A DNA stretch of 64,000 nucleotides from Periplaneta americana (GCF_040183065.1 NC_091120.1:21609708-21673707), one strand, 5' to 3'. Positions 37,475-50,079 are shown, counted from the first letter of the stretch. Notes: generated by a model from the sequence alone, not told the origin. Program-made: numbers and translations.

Positions 37475-38305
37475 CAGTAAAAGTGTAATATAGCGTGGTC
37501 TGAATTACCGCGAATTCGTATTTAAAGCAAGGAAAGTATGTCCTCCAGTAAAAAACACAAAATATACAATATATTTAGTAGAAAATCAATCTTAAAAAAA
37601 AAATCAAATATAAAAGATAATACTGCATAGAGTGCTTCTGCAATAAATGTTTTATTTAACGACGCTCGCAACTGCAGAGATTATATCAGCGTCGCCGGAT
37701 GTGCCGGAATCTTGTCCCGCACGAGTTCTTTTACATGCCAGTAAATCTACTGACATGAGCCTGTCGCATTTAAGCACACTTAAATGCCATCGACCTGGCC
37801 CGGGATCGAAACCGCAACCTTGGGCATAGAAGGCCAGCGCTATACCAACTCACCAACCAGGTAGACTCTTCTGCAGTATAATGTACTGCATCCACCAGGT
37901 ATATGCTCAGCCCTTAGTGGACAATGACCTTTTCTTCAGAGTTGTAAAAACTACATTCCAAGGGATTTTGCAGACATTACTGTACTGTGTTTTAGTCAGT
38001 GTCACATGTTCTGAGTCTTAGTTTAATTAAACATTAAGTGCAGTAATGTCGCAAAAACACAAAGTATATAATATGGAATAAACTGAAGAACTTGTGACTG
38101 TTTAGTTTATATTACAGTACGTATTACATTATTTAAATTAATGTATAGTGTTACAGTGCATTAAATTACCAGCTTTACCCATCTCTATGAGACTTGTAAT
38201 TTCCTTAACACATGGATTATGATCACTTCTAGAATATCACGGTTCAGCAATAATGTGGGAGTTAAATATATCCCTCAACAATCACGCTATATCGGGCTTT
38301 TACTG
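37475..38305. mobile_element. pogo-like MITE holding a SINE
   Basis: The left end is CAGTAAAAGTGTAATATAGCG and the right end, inverted, is CAGTAAAAGCCCGATATAGCG, flanked by TA. Without the nested SINE (37651-37867) and its duplication it is about 600 bp. There is no transposase remnant. Confidence 0.85.
37651..37867 (-). mobile_element. tRNA-derived SINE, family 4
   Basis: Minus strand: head TTGGTGAGTTGGTATAGCGC (A box), GGTTTCGATCCC (B box), a body, and the tail GAGCGTCGTTAAATAAAACA. Imperfect duplicates CTTCTGCAATAAATGT and CTTCTGCAGTATAATGT flank it. Confidence 0.85.
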
Positions 38306-39955
38306 TACTATTATTGTGGTTCTACGTTTGTGTAGGTAGGCTTTTTTTTTTAATATGTATTTAATTTTTCATACACTTTGTTGTTTTATTGAGACAAGAA
38401 CTGTGATGTAGAAAAGGCATTACACAGAACAGCTCAAATATCACTAAACAACTTGCGGAAATTAAAACCGAAATGATTACAAATTTGACCTGAATATTTT
38501 GAGGAAACGAGTTTTCAGCATCCCTACGTCTACATGACATTCAAAATGCGATTTCTCTATTTGTGTCTGCAGAAGTTTCTAATTGAAACTACTAGATTGA
38601 TGCATATTGGCACATTTCAAATTAAAACACATCAATAAGACACTGGCATTACACCTCAGAAAATAATGTTCAATTAATAGCGTTTAACAGGAAAAGTGTG
38701 AACTTGTGGAGAAGGAAACACAAACAAAACTTACAGTTAAGCAAGACGCATCAACAGACTACTGAAGTAAATAACGCGTATATTCAACATATATTTTTCG
38801 TATAATCGACCACTCACTGTAGAGTGCTACTATAGCTTTCGTTGCTCAAGACGGCATGTGGTACTTTTAACTGTCTGTACCTGGATGGCAAAACACAGCC
38901 ATGCTCACACGATTCCACGATATGGTGGTATCAGTGTTCAGCTAAGGAAGCATAAAAGGCTGAGTTCATTCTTTTATCTATAGCAAGTACACTGAAGTAT
39001 AACAAATGACATATCATTAACTACATTTTTAATTATGTATATTTTACAGTTTTCGACACTGATAAAATTAATAAAGGAATATCACACAAAACTACTTAAT
39101 GTTAATAATCAATATATACTAGTACAGTTCTATAGATATTGTATATGCCCCATCCGCAATTTTCAATTTAGTAGAGCTTCAAACATCTTCAATTATTGCC
39201 ATTTCTACCAACTATCACTGAGTATTTAATACGATTAAAATTTTTTCTGGATCATAGTGTAAGGGTACATTTCTCCTGGATGAATAAGATCTACACAATC
39301 TCAAGTATCCTGTCCTTCCCCAAACAAGAAAGTTTATGAAAACAACGAAGTCTTGATAGTTCTTCCACGAAGCAAGATAATCCAGCCACTTCAGAACCCT
39401 AGCCATTCACCATAAAACTATTATCTCACATTTATTTCACAGACTGTGCATAATATGCACCCCTAGAAGGAGTATTTTTTTTTTTTTTTTTTTGATAAAA
39501 TGAAAATGTTCTTTATTATTTGTTATAATGAGGCTAGAATTATAATTGTATACTTTGTATGTTATTTTTATATGTATGGGTAAATTAATTTAGACTGGGA
39601 GTTACGAACTTTATAATTACAAATTATTGTTCTTTTTTTTTTATTATTTTCTTGTTCTAAGACTGTGGACGATTTGAGTATATGTTTGGTTACTACCCGG
39701 CTGTAGGCTACATCTTAGTTGTTCTGCTTCACTGACACTGAGAGATGCTCTAATACAGCTTAATAGTTTCGGTACCAACTTCCTAGCTCTAGTAATCAAG
39801 CTCTGTGAATACACTGGGATACAGGGATGAATTCCTGTACACTGAAATCCTTTGATTGTAATTTCGCCCATAACTTACATGAAAGAATATTACCGGTACT
39901 GTACGATCAAGTGGTGTCCAGTCTTCGCCAACACAGCAAAACATAAAATATTGCT
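38306..39955. other. Intronic DNA, nothing recognised
   Basis: CtBP intron sequence, AT-rich with T-runs at 38342 and 39474-39494. The open frames here are short and unlike any family I know. Confidence 0.4.
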
Positions 39956-39957
39956 TT

Positions 39958-40570
39958 CTGTAGTATCATTCCATGTATTGTGGGTCCCTATCACCACGGC
40001 ATAGGACGTCCTCAGGTTGCGGATAGAGGAGATGGCCTCCAGATATGGAGGATAGCTGCGAATATATTGAATAAGCAGTCGTAGACAGCCGATAAGGGAT
40101 GGTCCTCCAGCTTGGGGGTTGGACGAAGGGCTAACAACCCATTACCGTAAAAAACAGCTTGTTACGAATCCATACAATAAGCCTCAGAATGGGAATGATT
40201 CTCCGGCACGACCACAGCAAAGGAATAAAGTTATGAGATTTGGTATGTGGAATGTAACTAGTCTTTACAGAACAGGAGGGGTAACATTAGTAGCAAAAGA
40301 ACTAGCTAGATATAGAATAGACTTCTTGGGAGTACAAGAGGTTAGGTTAGATGGGAATGGCATATAGAGTGTTAGTTTGGAGACCGGAGGGGAAAAAGAC
40401 CTTTGGGGAGGCCAAGACGTAGATGGGAGGATAATATTAAAATGGATTTGAGGGAGGTGGGATATGATAATAGAGACTGGATTAATCTTGCACAGGATAG
40501 GAACTGATATCAGGCTTATGTGAGGGCGGCAATGAATCTGCAGGTTCCTTAAAAGCCATTTGTAAGTAAG
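39958..40570 (+). mobile_element. Internally deleted RTE-like element
   Basis: A GC-richer 5' UTR (about 39958-40118) leads into a frame that reads MRFGMWNVTSLYRTGG and DFLGVQEVRLDGNG. This is the start of the apurinic-type endonuclease of RTE-like elements, with the conserved N of WNVTSL and E of QEVR. At about 40365 the text jumps straight to the element's 3' end (GRPRRRWEDN in frame, then LREVGYD and the 3' UTR shared with 26513-26665). Almost all of the endonuclease and reverse transcriptase, several kb, is missing. Confidence 0.85.
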
Positions 40571-40572
40571 TA

Positions 40573-41165
40573 CAGACGTGGACAAATTATTAACAAAATT
40601 GACGATTTTTATGATAATTCTGTTTACAAAATTTGACTTTTCAATTTAGACTACAATTGACAATTTTGCATTTTTCTATCATTACAGTAGACAGAAATAT
40701 GCAAAAATGTCAACTGTAGTTTAAATTGAAGAGTTAAATTTTGTAAAAATATATAATAAAAATCTTCAATTTTGTTAATAATTTGTAAATTAGCGAAAAT
40801 GTCAACTACAGTCTAAATTGAAGAGTCAAATTTTGTAAAACTATAAAAAAAAAAATCTTCAGTTTTGCTAATAATTTGAAAAAATATCCAAAATGTCAAC
40901 TGTATTCCAAATTGAAGAATCGAATTTTGTAAAAATATATAATAAAAACCTTCAGTTTTGCTAATAATTTGTAAATATGCAAAAATATCAAATGTAGTCC
41001 AAATTGAAGAGTTAAATTTTCTAAAAGTATACAGTACAAATCTTTAATTTTGCTAATAATTTGGAAATACGCAAAAATGTCAAGTGTAGTCTAAATTGAA
41101 GAATCATATTTCGTAAAAATATATAATAAAAATCTTCAATTTTGCTAATAATTTGTCCACGTCTG
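40573..41165. mobile_element. Mariner-like MITE filled with a minisatellite
   Basis: The ends are CAGACGTGGACAAATTATTA and inverted CAGACGTGGACAAATTATTA, flanked by TA. The interior is about five units of roughly 93 bp containing AAATGTCAACTGTAG and AATCTTCAATTTTGC. The first unit is inverted relative to the rest. It begins right at the 3' end of the RTE-like copy. CAGNCGTGGACAAA ends are known from Tc1/mariner elements. Confidence 0.9.
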
Positions 41166-41594
41166 TAGTATCATTATGTTATGTAAAATGGAAGATGCAC
41201 AGAAGTAATTCATAAATCATGACTGAATTGAATGAAACAAGATTTATAATGATATTTACAGATTGCCTTGGTTTCAATCGATTTAGATTTAGTTGATTCA
41301 TGTCACAGCAAGCAGAAAGTGTTCAACTGACTTTCTTAACAAATGAACGCAGATTTAAGTTTGAATTAATTACCAGAGTTTGTTGACTGCTAGAAGCAAC
41401 GAACACTACATTGCACATCCTGTTAATTGTTAAAAATACAAACCGACTGATATTGCAAGACTTCCCCCTACATTTCGGTTTTGAAGTCCCTGGCATGGCT
41501 ATACAGTAGCCTCATACAGGGTCTCTTGCTACACCCTTTATACTCAAGAATGTAGATAGAATTATTTTAGCTGGGTTTTCGTGATTAATTAGGG

Positions 41595-41657
41595 GCAGAG
41601 GGAAGCGGGAAAACTATTGGATAATCTGATAACTGGTTAACTGAAGTTTTACTGTAC
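41595..41657. mobile_element. Isolated pogo-like right end
   Basis: The inverted reading CAGTAAAACTTCAGTTAACC, with TA next to it, is of the same form as the paired ends elsewhere. No left partner was found. Confidence 0.4.
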
Positions 41658-41695
41658 CCCTAATTGGGTGAGTGGTCTTCTCAGCACACTATTAT

Positions 41696-41994
41696 CACAG
41701 TCTACTATATACAGTCACGAAGCTTGAGTTTTGAGGGTGCTAGAAACAATAGACTGTGCTGGTACTATTTTGCATTGCCTGTAATGAGCCGATATTAGCG
41801 ATCCTAGTGGTGAGCAACTATCTAATGTTTGCATATTTACTACGTATTTAGCTTCGTGACTGTTGTTGTTTTCTAATGCCAGGCGTTTGACAATAAAGTT
41901 ATTTGACCTCTTGCACTCCAATATTTTTCAAAGATATTATCATGACTAGCCAGTGAAGCACAGATTTTAAGGTGACTGTATATACTAGACTGTG
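41696..41994. mobile_element. 182-bp MITE, copy 2, disrupted
   Basis: CTATTAT flanks it at 41689-41695 and 41995-42001. Removing the nested LINE fragment (41864-41971 and one duplication) leaves 183 bp, the inverse of the copy at 31262-31443 with about 90 percent identity. Confidence 0.92.
41864..41971 (-). mobile_element. 108-bp LINE 3' fragment in a MITE end
   Basis: Minus strand: the end of the RNase H-bearing LINE ORF (from about ICAS to the TAG), closing GAAAACAACAACA. GTGACTGT flanks it at 41856-41863 and 41972-41979, inside the right inverted repeat of the MITE. Confidence 0.93.
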
Positions 41995-42002
41995 CTATTA
42001 TT

Positions 42003-42183
42003 ACACGCCCATAAAGCTACATTTACTTTCTTCAGAAAAAAATTCATGCATCCTGTCCAGCAACGAGGAAATGGATGAGGAACACCTACAAGTCTGCACT
42101 GCTGTGTCCTCAGGAGGCAATATTGTCAGGAAATACTGGAAGGCTCGACTGCTAATGGCTTCATTGCTAAATGCAGTGCATTA
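42003..42183 (+). pseudogene. Diverged LINE C-terminal zinc-knuckle fragment
   Basis: The plus-strand frame ILSSNEEMDEEHLQVCTAVS, then NIVRKYWKARLLMASLLNA and VH-stop, is clearly related to the C-terminus of the RNase H-LINE at 22980-23072 but belongs to another subfamily. The first Cys pair is degraded. Confidence 0.75.
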
Positions 42184-42189
42184 GACACC

Positions 42190-44074
42190 AACCAACCTTG
42201 TTCAGAAAATAGTTGAAAACATTTCTCACCATCTGAATCTCTTTAATTCAAGCCAGTTTATGAACAACTTTAGTCTGGTAGTAGTAATTATAATTGACAA
42301 AGTAATAATGGAACAGGTTTAACTGTAAATCAAAATGGAAATGTTCACAAAGCATTTCATTTTCACCAATAAAATGGGACTGACACAACAAACGGAATAT
42401 GAAGAACAAACAAATAATGTAAAATTAAACTTCCAATCTCTTTTAAAACATATGTCAACTTATCTTGTTGTGATATTCAGATTCCGATTCATAGTCTTTT
42501 TTTTTTAAACACATACGCACACGCACACATATACAGAGTGACAACTAATTAATGACCATATTCAAATTTAAAGTTTCACATGTACTATTTTCCTCACGCC
42601 CCAGGTCAATTTAAAGATCAACCATTGCGAAATTTAGTAGTACAATTTAACTACAAAAAATTTAAACCTCTGTAACATGTATGTGATATAAAATGAAGTG
42701 TCCATAGTGTTTGATGTTATCTACAAAAAAAAGTTCACAGATGACGAAGAGTGAAAAGTGATTATAATGATGCAAAGAACAACAACTGGTAAAAGTTTGT
42801 GAGGTTTCCTGAATAGAGCTACATGTAACTGCTCTTCTTTGGAGAACAAAGTTGAGTATTATGATGAAGATTTCAATTGTATAATATGACTTCATAGATT
42901 TACAATGCTATCAATTACAATGGGCAAAGGGTTACTAATTGTTAATCATATTTTTTGTCTGAAACATAAAAATTAAAAATAAATCATAACACAGAATTTT
43001 TACTGCAACTTATATGCCATACTACATAACAAATTGTACGGCTATGAGGTTATTAAATGTCAAGAAAAATCTACTTCAAATTAAATAACACCGCATGTCT
43101 TTACAGTGCCTTAAACAAGTTACACCTAAGAAAGACATGCACAAGTGCTACAACTTTATGAATGATGTGCAAGTTTCTGGAGAGGAGAGCTTGCAGTGAC
43201 ATTTTACTAAAAATGCATACAATAAGTTTAGGTAGTACATCAGCTTGTATGTAACAATTTCTAAATATAAGTGCATCATACTGTACAACAGCCCATCAAG
43301 CTGAATTACATAACATGCCTCTATACTTGAATATAGTTTTCTTCAATCCAATTCTCAAACATGCTAGGCATCTGGTAAAACATGACCAAAATATTTTTCA
43401 GCTAGATTCAAAACACTGTTAAAGAAATGTTTATTTCTAAGTGTGTACAGTATCATACATTTCATAGAACTCATAACAAGAACTTCAGGCTTTAAACATA
43501 TAAATCAATCTTAGTACAAGATAGGTCTGTAGCAATATTTTCGAGTCCTCTCGCAAATGGGGTACCCTCTCCCTGTTAAAATATTTTCATCAGATACATA
43601 TGCTAAAGAAAAATGGAAGTGATTAAAACACTATATGGAACTGATGATGAGCTCATGTCAGAACCTTCCCCAAAACTGAGAACTTTCTTAGACCTCCAAA
43701 GCAGACAGGCAAATATAAAAAAACAGCTGCTGATACTAACTACAAGGTTGCGAAATTAAAGCTTGAACAAAAAACTGTCGAAAATTGAGTAGCCCAGGCC
43801 ATGAGTAGACAGTGCTCACTCATCTGATACAATAATCATGTTCAGCATATATTAGCTCAGTAGCATGACTACACTCTCCAAATACGTACAAGATTGTACA
43901 AGAATTGGAAATAGTTCCAGCATCAGAAAAAATCGAAAATTATAAAACAAAATTGTTTCAACATGTAAACATAATGACACGAAACGAACTACTCAACACT
44001 TTAAGAAGCTGTCCCAAAAGGAAGATTACTGAGAAGACCTATAAAGTGATTTTGGAAAAGTGAGGCCAGACAAA
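42190..44074. other. Intronic DNA, nothing recognised
   Basis: AT-rich CtBP intron. ATACAGAGTGACAACTAATT near 42532 resembles the ends of some Tc1/mariner-type repeats but has no visible partner. Confidence 0.4.
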
Positions 44075-44796
44075 GGCCCTGTTGCATGATTTTACTAATA
44101 TTATTAGAATAAATTTACAAAGTACTAAAACTAATAATTTCTGTTGCATAATACCCACAATTTACGAATATTATTAGTGATTTTCGCTACAAAAAGTTTA
44201 CAAATTACATGTTCGCCAGAGAAACATAGGCATGTCATGGCCTCCTGACTATAACTGTATAACCAGTTACACGATAATCATGATGACAGGTTATAATAAT
44301 CTCGATGGCAGTGAGTGTAAATACTGCGTAAATCAAAAATAAATGGTATTGTTGTGTCTAAACTTTTTGCAACGGGGAAGAGAGAAGAGCAACAAAAACT
44401 CAATTGTGTGTGTTTCTATATATGTATATTATTTGGTCGACTTAGCAACACATTAACTAAAGATGACAAAATTAATGGTTGGAAACAAATCTGTAAACAT
44501 GGAAAATCTATTGGAGCAATACGGTAGAACAAAGGTTGGACATATTTGAGAGATGTTTGGTGGTCAAATACAAAAAAGACATCCATGGTAAAAAAATAAG
44601 ACTCCTATGAACATTATATAATTGAAACTGTGATTTCAAAAACTCCCAAGTCCAGACAAGTAAAATTTTCAGGAGATAAAAAAACTGTATGGTAAATCTG
44701 TATTTTTTAAAACAAACTTAATTTTTTTAATATATTTTAAAATGATATATCAATTGCTCAATAAGTTTTTGTATCAGTTTGTGCATTAAGATCTTT

Positions 44797-45049
44797 TTTT
44801 TTTAAAGTAGGTTGTTTTACGACGCTTTATCAACAGCTTAGGTTATTTAGCGTCTGAATGAGATGGTGATAATGCCGGCGAAATGAGTCCAGGGTCCAAC
44901 ACTGAAAGATACCCAGCATTTGCTCATACTGGGTTGAGGGAAAACCCCGGAAAAAACCTCAACCAGGTAACTTGCCCCGACCGGGAATCGAACCCGGGCC
45001 ACCTGGTTTTGCGGCTAGACACGCTAACCGTTACTCCACAGGTGTGGAC
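44797..45049 (-). mobile_element. tRNA-derived SINE, family 3, second copy
   Basis: About 90 percent identical to 24819-25062, with the same head (GTGGAGTAACGGTTAGCG), B box GGTTCGATTCCC and tail GCGTCGTAAAACAACC. Possible diverged duplicates are AAGATCTTTTT and AAGGTCTTATT. Confidence 0.93.
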
Positions 45050-45202
45050 AAGGTCTTATTAAACGACATTTGAAGGTTATGGACTTTGGGTTACATTTGA
45101 AATCACTCACTTTTTTTTTTGTAAAAGAAACACATTGAACAGAGATTAATTAGTGTATTAAGGGTAGAAAATTACACAGAAACATGAAGCCTGTAAATTG
45201 AC

Positions 45203-45738
45203 TTATTCGTGGTCATAATCTCCATCCTCATTAACATTATCACTAGTACCAACAAGTGACTGAATGTAATTCACAGCATCATTATGTAAGAATTTCATCA
45301 AAAAATTCACATCATTCAATTTCTTTTCATTTAAAGGAATCTGGCCTTCGTAAGCTTTCTTGGAGGAAATTACAGGTTTTGCATTAGGTTTCAATACCCT
45401 GAAATATTGTGGCATGATAACACTCATATTGGTATCAACATAAATTTCATCAACATGGTCCCTACTGAATTGGAACTGCTTGTATTTTCTTACACTAAAC
45501 TTCTCCTTATTTTTGGGGACACTGCCCTTAAAAAATATTTTAAATTCATTCTGAAAATCAATTATTTCATTGCCATTTATTATATAAAGAGCGATTTTCT
45601 TTTCAATTAACTGAATCCATCCTTGATACATTTCCATGGACTCAACATTTCTTTTCATTTTTTAATGACCGCAAAATGCTGGTCACAAGATAGGAAAGAA
45701 TGTCCCCGAACTGGTAACATTTGTTCCACTTCTTGAAT
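45203..45738 (-). pseudogene. DUF7869-like protein, 3' part, one frameshift
   Basis: From 45738 the minus strand reads IQEVEQMLPVRGHSFLSCDQ and HFAVIKK. A one-base shift in an A-run (about 45659) then leads to a 151-codon frame beginning MKRNVESMEMYQGW and ending AYEGQIPLNEKKLND, then FLMKFLHNDAVNYI and a TAA stop. The GHSFLxCDxxFxxI block, the Trp after about 20 residues and the closing G.LPLNxKKLxDLxxLxxFI pattern fit insect proteins annotated with DUF7869 as I remember them. An upstream TAG (45741-45739) also breaks the frame. Probably a mobile-element gene; function unknown. Confidence 0.6.
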
Positions 45739-46379
45739 CTACCAAGTCCTGGACTTGGGATCATATTGAAATCACTGAATATTTAAGACTGTCGAAATAT
45801 CGGTTAGGAGCATGGACATGGACATTTCTTACCATAATTGGGTATGTGTTTAAACCAATGCATTTAAATAAAAAACAAACAAATTTCGAAAAAAAAAAAA
45901 AAAGTGACTTGGGGAGTTTTTGAATTCATCATTTCAATTATAGTTATACACTTTCTGACGTCTAGGAGGAGGTCTTTGTAAGCATTCATCCGAAAAACCC
46001 AAAACTAGATAACTGATCATGATTCAGTTTACTATTATTGATTAAAGACAAACCTCACTAATAACTTGTAATAATGGGTGAATGCAAACTTGTAGAAAAA
46101 TATTAGTGAACAGTAATAACTAATAATATTTGTTTCAATTTTGCAACAAGAGCTTATAAAATTCACTAAGGATATTAATATTTTTACTAATAATTTGTAG
46201 TTTTCTTCCTAGCATTACACAACAGAAATATTCTACAAATTACAAATCATAAGTAAATTTACTCATATTAGGGGCCTATTAGTTTGTAAATTATTATGCA
46301 ACATGGCCCAGGTCAACAAATGGCCTAATTCCATGAATAATGCCCAATGTGGTGATTAAAAGTAAGAATAATAAAGAGA

Positions 46380-46493
46380 AATATCTCACATATGAGGAGA
46401 CAAAGAGGAAGACAGAAAATAGGAAAGATTGAAGAAAGCTGGATTTGCAGTGAAAGACCTGCTCTTGGGCAGAACACTGAATGAATGACAGAG
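46380..46493 (+). mobile_element. RTE-like 3' terminal fragment
   Basis: The text from GAAGACAGAAAATAGGAAAG to GGGCAGAACACTGAATGAATG matches the host element at 690-796 plus 1491-1520. This proves that the copy at the window start is interrupted. Confidence 0.85.
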
Positions 46494-46499
46494 AAACAT

Positions 46500-47513
46500 A
46501 TCTATAATTACTAACTTACAATAACAAGAATAAAAGATATAAATAAACTAACCATGTCTTAAAACATCTCTGCTACTAGTCTCAAGTCTGTGCATTGAGC
46601 TACCGAAACTATCTAAAATGCAGCACCCTTTGAAGTGCTGACAATAACTTGGTGACTTCTGCTGTACACCTTACGTCATTAATTTCCGTACAAAAGAGTA
46701 ATATAAAAATTTGTGATCTTACAACTAATTTTCATTCCTTATAAGACAAAAGTTGGTTTCAGAACTTAAATAAGAGCCTAAAACATAAAACAATTACTTG
46801 GGGGAGGGGAAGAAATACGAGGGTATCAGGGATGCTGAAAACATTATTTCCATTGAAACTCAAACTTTTTTTTTTTTCTTTTGGTATTATAATATTTCCG
46901 CCATGAGTTGAACCTTATTATTTATGTTTAATAAAGTTTCACCATATTTCTCGTTATAATGATAACTCTTTTAAATTTTGACAATATAATTTTTCATTGT
47001 TCTATATGCACTTTTAACACTTTTTACACAATCATGAACACACCCCACCACAACAGAAAACCAGAAGATAGCATGGGACCTTCACTAGGCTTTGGACAAT
47101 AAAGGATAACACTTCGAAACTAGTCAGCCAGGTGATTTCCTAAAAAGTTAACACAGTAAAGAAGTTGTAAGGTTAATCAGTGATATAATTTTTATTAATT
47201 TCAAGAAATCAGTTCTACTTGCAGCTAACTTATTACTTAACACTCGAGAATTTTTCTTTTTTCAATTGCTGCAAATTACCAAATATTCATACCATTTGTG
47301 GTAAGTATAATTACATGAAGCTTGAATTGAAGAAAATATGACTTATGAGGTGTAGTTCAATAGATTAACCCAGAATTAAAACAAAGAAAGGCATTATTAA
47401 AAGTATTGTGATGTTGTGCAGCAGCTTTTAAAAAAACATGTAAAAGGATATAAAGAAAAAATGTAATAATAAATTCCTTAATAATCGTTTTATGTATAAG
47501 GGCAATTAAAAAC
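46500..47513. other. Intronic DNA, nothing recognised
   Basis: AT-rich CtBP intron with an oligo-T run at 46867-46878 and no gene or named repeat. Confidence 0.4.
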
Positions 47514-47515
47514 TA

Positions 47516-48133
47516 CAGTGGAGCTTCTATTATCGTTATTCCTTACTATTCACTTTTAATATCAATAAATTCAACTTTCGTCGATATTTTTCTAATCTTC
47601 GCTTCTGATGGACCAAGAACTTTAAATTTCTCCTGACATTTCAACATGTACACTAACTTCAGAATTACTGTGAGCAGAATGACTACATCTGCTGATATAT
47701 GTTCATTGCATGTTAGTTTCATTGCTTGCCATCATGGTAAGTCAAGCCTTTGTCTGGTTAGAGACAACAGCATTCTGTATAAGAATAAGACAGCTCTTAA
47801 TTTGAATATGACATAGACATCAAAGAGTAAATCAACTATTAATTTCAATGTCATATTCGACAAACGAACATGACGTTCCATTGAAACATGACACTCTGTG
47901 TTACTGAATTTTATTTCATTTATTAAACTTTTCTGTTAGAAGTCATATAAGAACGAGAATGGATTTAACAGTTTCTTATTACGTAAGGAATGATCTTACT
48001 TGTAAAAAAATACAATTTTGTTCTAAGTTTTATTTCTAGGAAAAACCGTAATTATAACACAGGTTTAAAGGATTTGTTTATTTCAGTCACAGGTTTGTGG
48101 AATAAATTAACGATAATAATCAAAGCTCTACTG
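47516..48133. mobile_element. TA-flanked pogo/Tc1-like MITE, 618 bp
   Basis: The left end is CAGTGGAGCTTCTATTATCG and the right end, inverted, is CAGTAGAGCTTTGATTATTATCG, flanked by TA. It lies 220 bp from the CtBP exon at 48353. No coding capacity. Confidence 0.8.
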
Positions 48134-48325
48134 TACAATAAATAACATATTTCATAAAACGTATTTTCTTAAGTTTCAAATATAGCAACTGGAGATCCTT
48201 CATATTCTCTCTCTCTCTATGTGATGAAGTTCCCATATTCACTCTGGTGTCTTATAAAAGCAAAGTAGAAGAAATAATGACTCACAGAAGTTTTAACAAA
48301 TTACACTATGCGCGTAACTGACTCA

Positions 48326-48505
<180 letters not shown>

Positions 48506-48799
48506 TTACAAATAATAAACAGAAGTATTCTATGTCAAGAAAACATAAATGAATCGTTTTTCAAACAGAAATTCTAATCTTACATATGTCTAAATCCCAA
48601 ACTGAACTCACAAAGATACTGATTATGAACACAAAAATAATTATATTACATCACATCACCAACATCAAGGACTGGTTGTAGTAAACTGTTCGTTTCCAAG
48701 GAAAAAAAAAATGTTTAAATTGATCTTTCCATCATTTAAAAGGTCCTTACTGTGTACTTAAAAATATTGTATTCATTGTATGCTTTGTACTGCACTATT

Positions 48800-48813
48800 T
48801 TATTACTATTATT

Positions 48814-48869
<56 letters not shown>

Positions 48870-48960
48870 CATCATCATCATCATTATTATCATTATTGTT
48901 ATTATTACTATTCATATTTTTATCATTATCATTATTATTATTATTATCAATAATTGTCTT
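48800..48960. repeat. (TTA)n microsatellite
   Basis: About 150 bp of interrupted ATT/ATC triplets next to the LINE 3' ends. The Leu-rich open frame here is an artefact. Confidence 0.95.
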
Positions 48961-48965
48961 ATTTT

Positions 48966-49221
48966 TTTATACTTTGTATGTTCATTTATTTTGACCTGCC
49001 GTTCACATTTTATTATGTTTTTTCTTTCTTTCTGTATGTTATATATTATGTCTGATTTCTACTTACTTGTTGTTTACATTTTATTATTATTATCTTATTC
49101 AGTTTTGTGTGTAAAATTGTAGTGTACATTGTAAATTTGTAGTGTTTTTTGTAACGCAGTTTTACTCCTGGTTGAGTGTTAGAGAAGGCCGTATGGCCTT
49201 AACTCTGCCAGGTTAAATAAA

Positions 49222-49256
<35 letters not shown>

Positions 49257-49531
49257 GATCTTATACCTTGTGTTTATACTTTGTATGTCTCATTTATTTT
49301 AACCTGCTGTTCACATTTTATTATGCTTTTTTTTTTCTTTCTTTCTGTATGTTATATATTATATCTGATTACTTACTTGTTGTTTACATGTTATTATTAT
49401 TATCTTATTCAGTTTTGTGTATAAAATTGTAGCGTACTTTGTAAATTTGTAGAGTTTTTTGTAACGCAGTTTTACTCCTGGTTGAGTGTTAGAGAAGGCC
49501 ATATGGCCTTAACTCTGCCAGGTTAAATAAA

Positions 49532-49569
<38 letters not shown>

Positions 49570-49570
49570 G
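48966..49570 (+). mobile_element. Two tandem LINE 3' ends, 310-bp period
   Basis: Each unit has GTTTTACTCCTGGTTGAGTG, GAGAAGGCC and TATGGCCTTAACTCTGCCAG and ends AATAAATC(ATT)n (49222-49256 and 49533-49569). This is the classic 3' UTR end of CR1/Jockey-like LINEs of arthropods. The two units are about 95 percent identical, so they arose by tandem duplication or by insertion into the same tail. Confidence 0.8.
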
Positions 49571-49845
49571 ATCTTATACCTTGTGTTTATACTGACATAA
49601 TAGTTCTGGATACCTTCCTGCTTCCATTTTCATCACATGCTTATGCCATCTCAATTGACAGTTCAATAAGTTAAAAATATTTAATTTGGCTCTAATATCC
49701 TGATTTCTGACATGATGCTTTGGCACCTAAATGACATGTTTGGAAATTCCAGTAGGGGTTAGGAATTAGGCAGTAAAAAAAGCTGCTGTGACATGAAGTA
49801 ATCCTTGTATAGTATATAGAGGAGAGCCCTCAATTTTAAGTACTA

Positions 49846-50079
<234 letters not shown>

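Larger units (their letters stand above)
44624..45945 (-). mobile_element. Inverted-repeat unit carrying a DUF7869-like gene relic
   Basis: ATAATTGAAACTGTGATTTC plus AAAAACTCCCAAGTC (44621-44653) is answered, inverted, at 45906-45945 by ATAATTGAAATGATGAATTC plus AAAAACTCCCCAAGTC. The inverted repeat of about 35 bp encloses a SINE and the frameshifted gene relic at 45203-45738. Confidence 0.55.
44075..46309. mobile_element. Harbinger-like element, 2.2 kb, with nested units
   Basis: The left end GGCCCTGTTGCATGAT and the right end, inverted, GGGCCATGTTGCATAAT share the GGCC..GTTGCATAAT type. A second CTGTTGCATAAT lies 75 bp inside the left end. The subterminal DNA at both sides is full of TACTAATAATTT-like repeats. 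It contains a SINE (44797-45049) and a unit bounded by another inverted repeat (44624-45945). No target duplication is obvious. The superfamily assignment rests on the ends alone. Confidence 0.55.

Noticed and set aside
48752-48994. Leucine-rich open frame
   Set aside because: Product of the TTA microsatellite.
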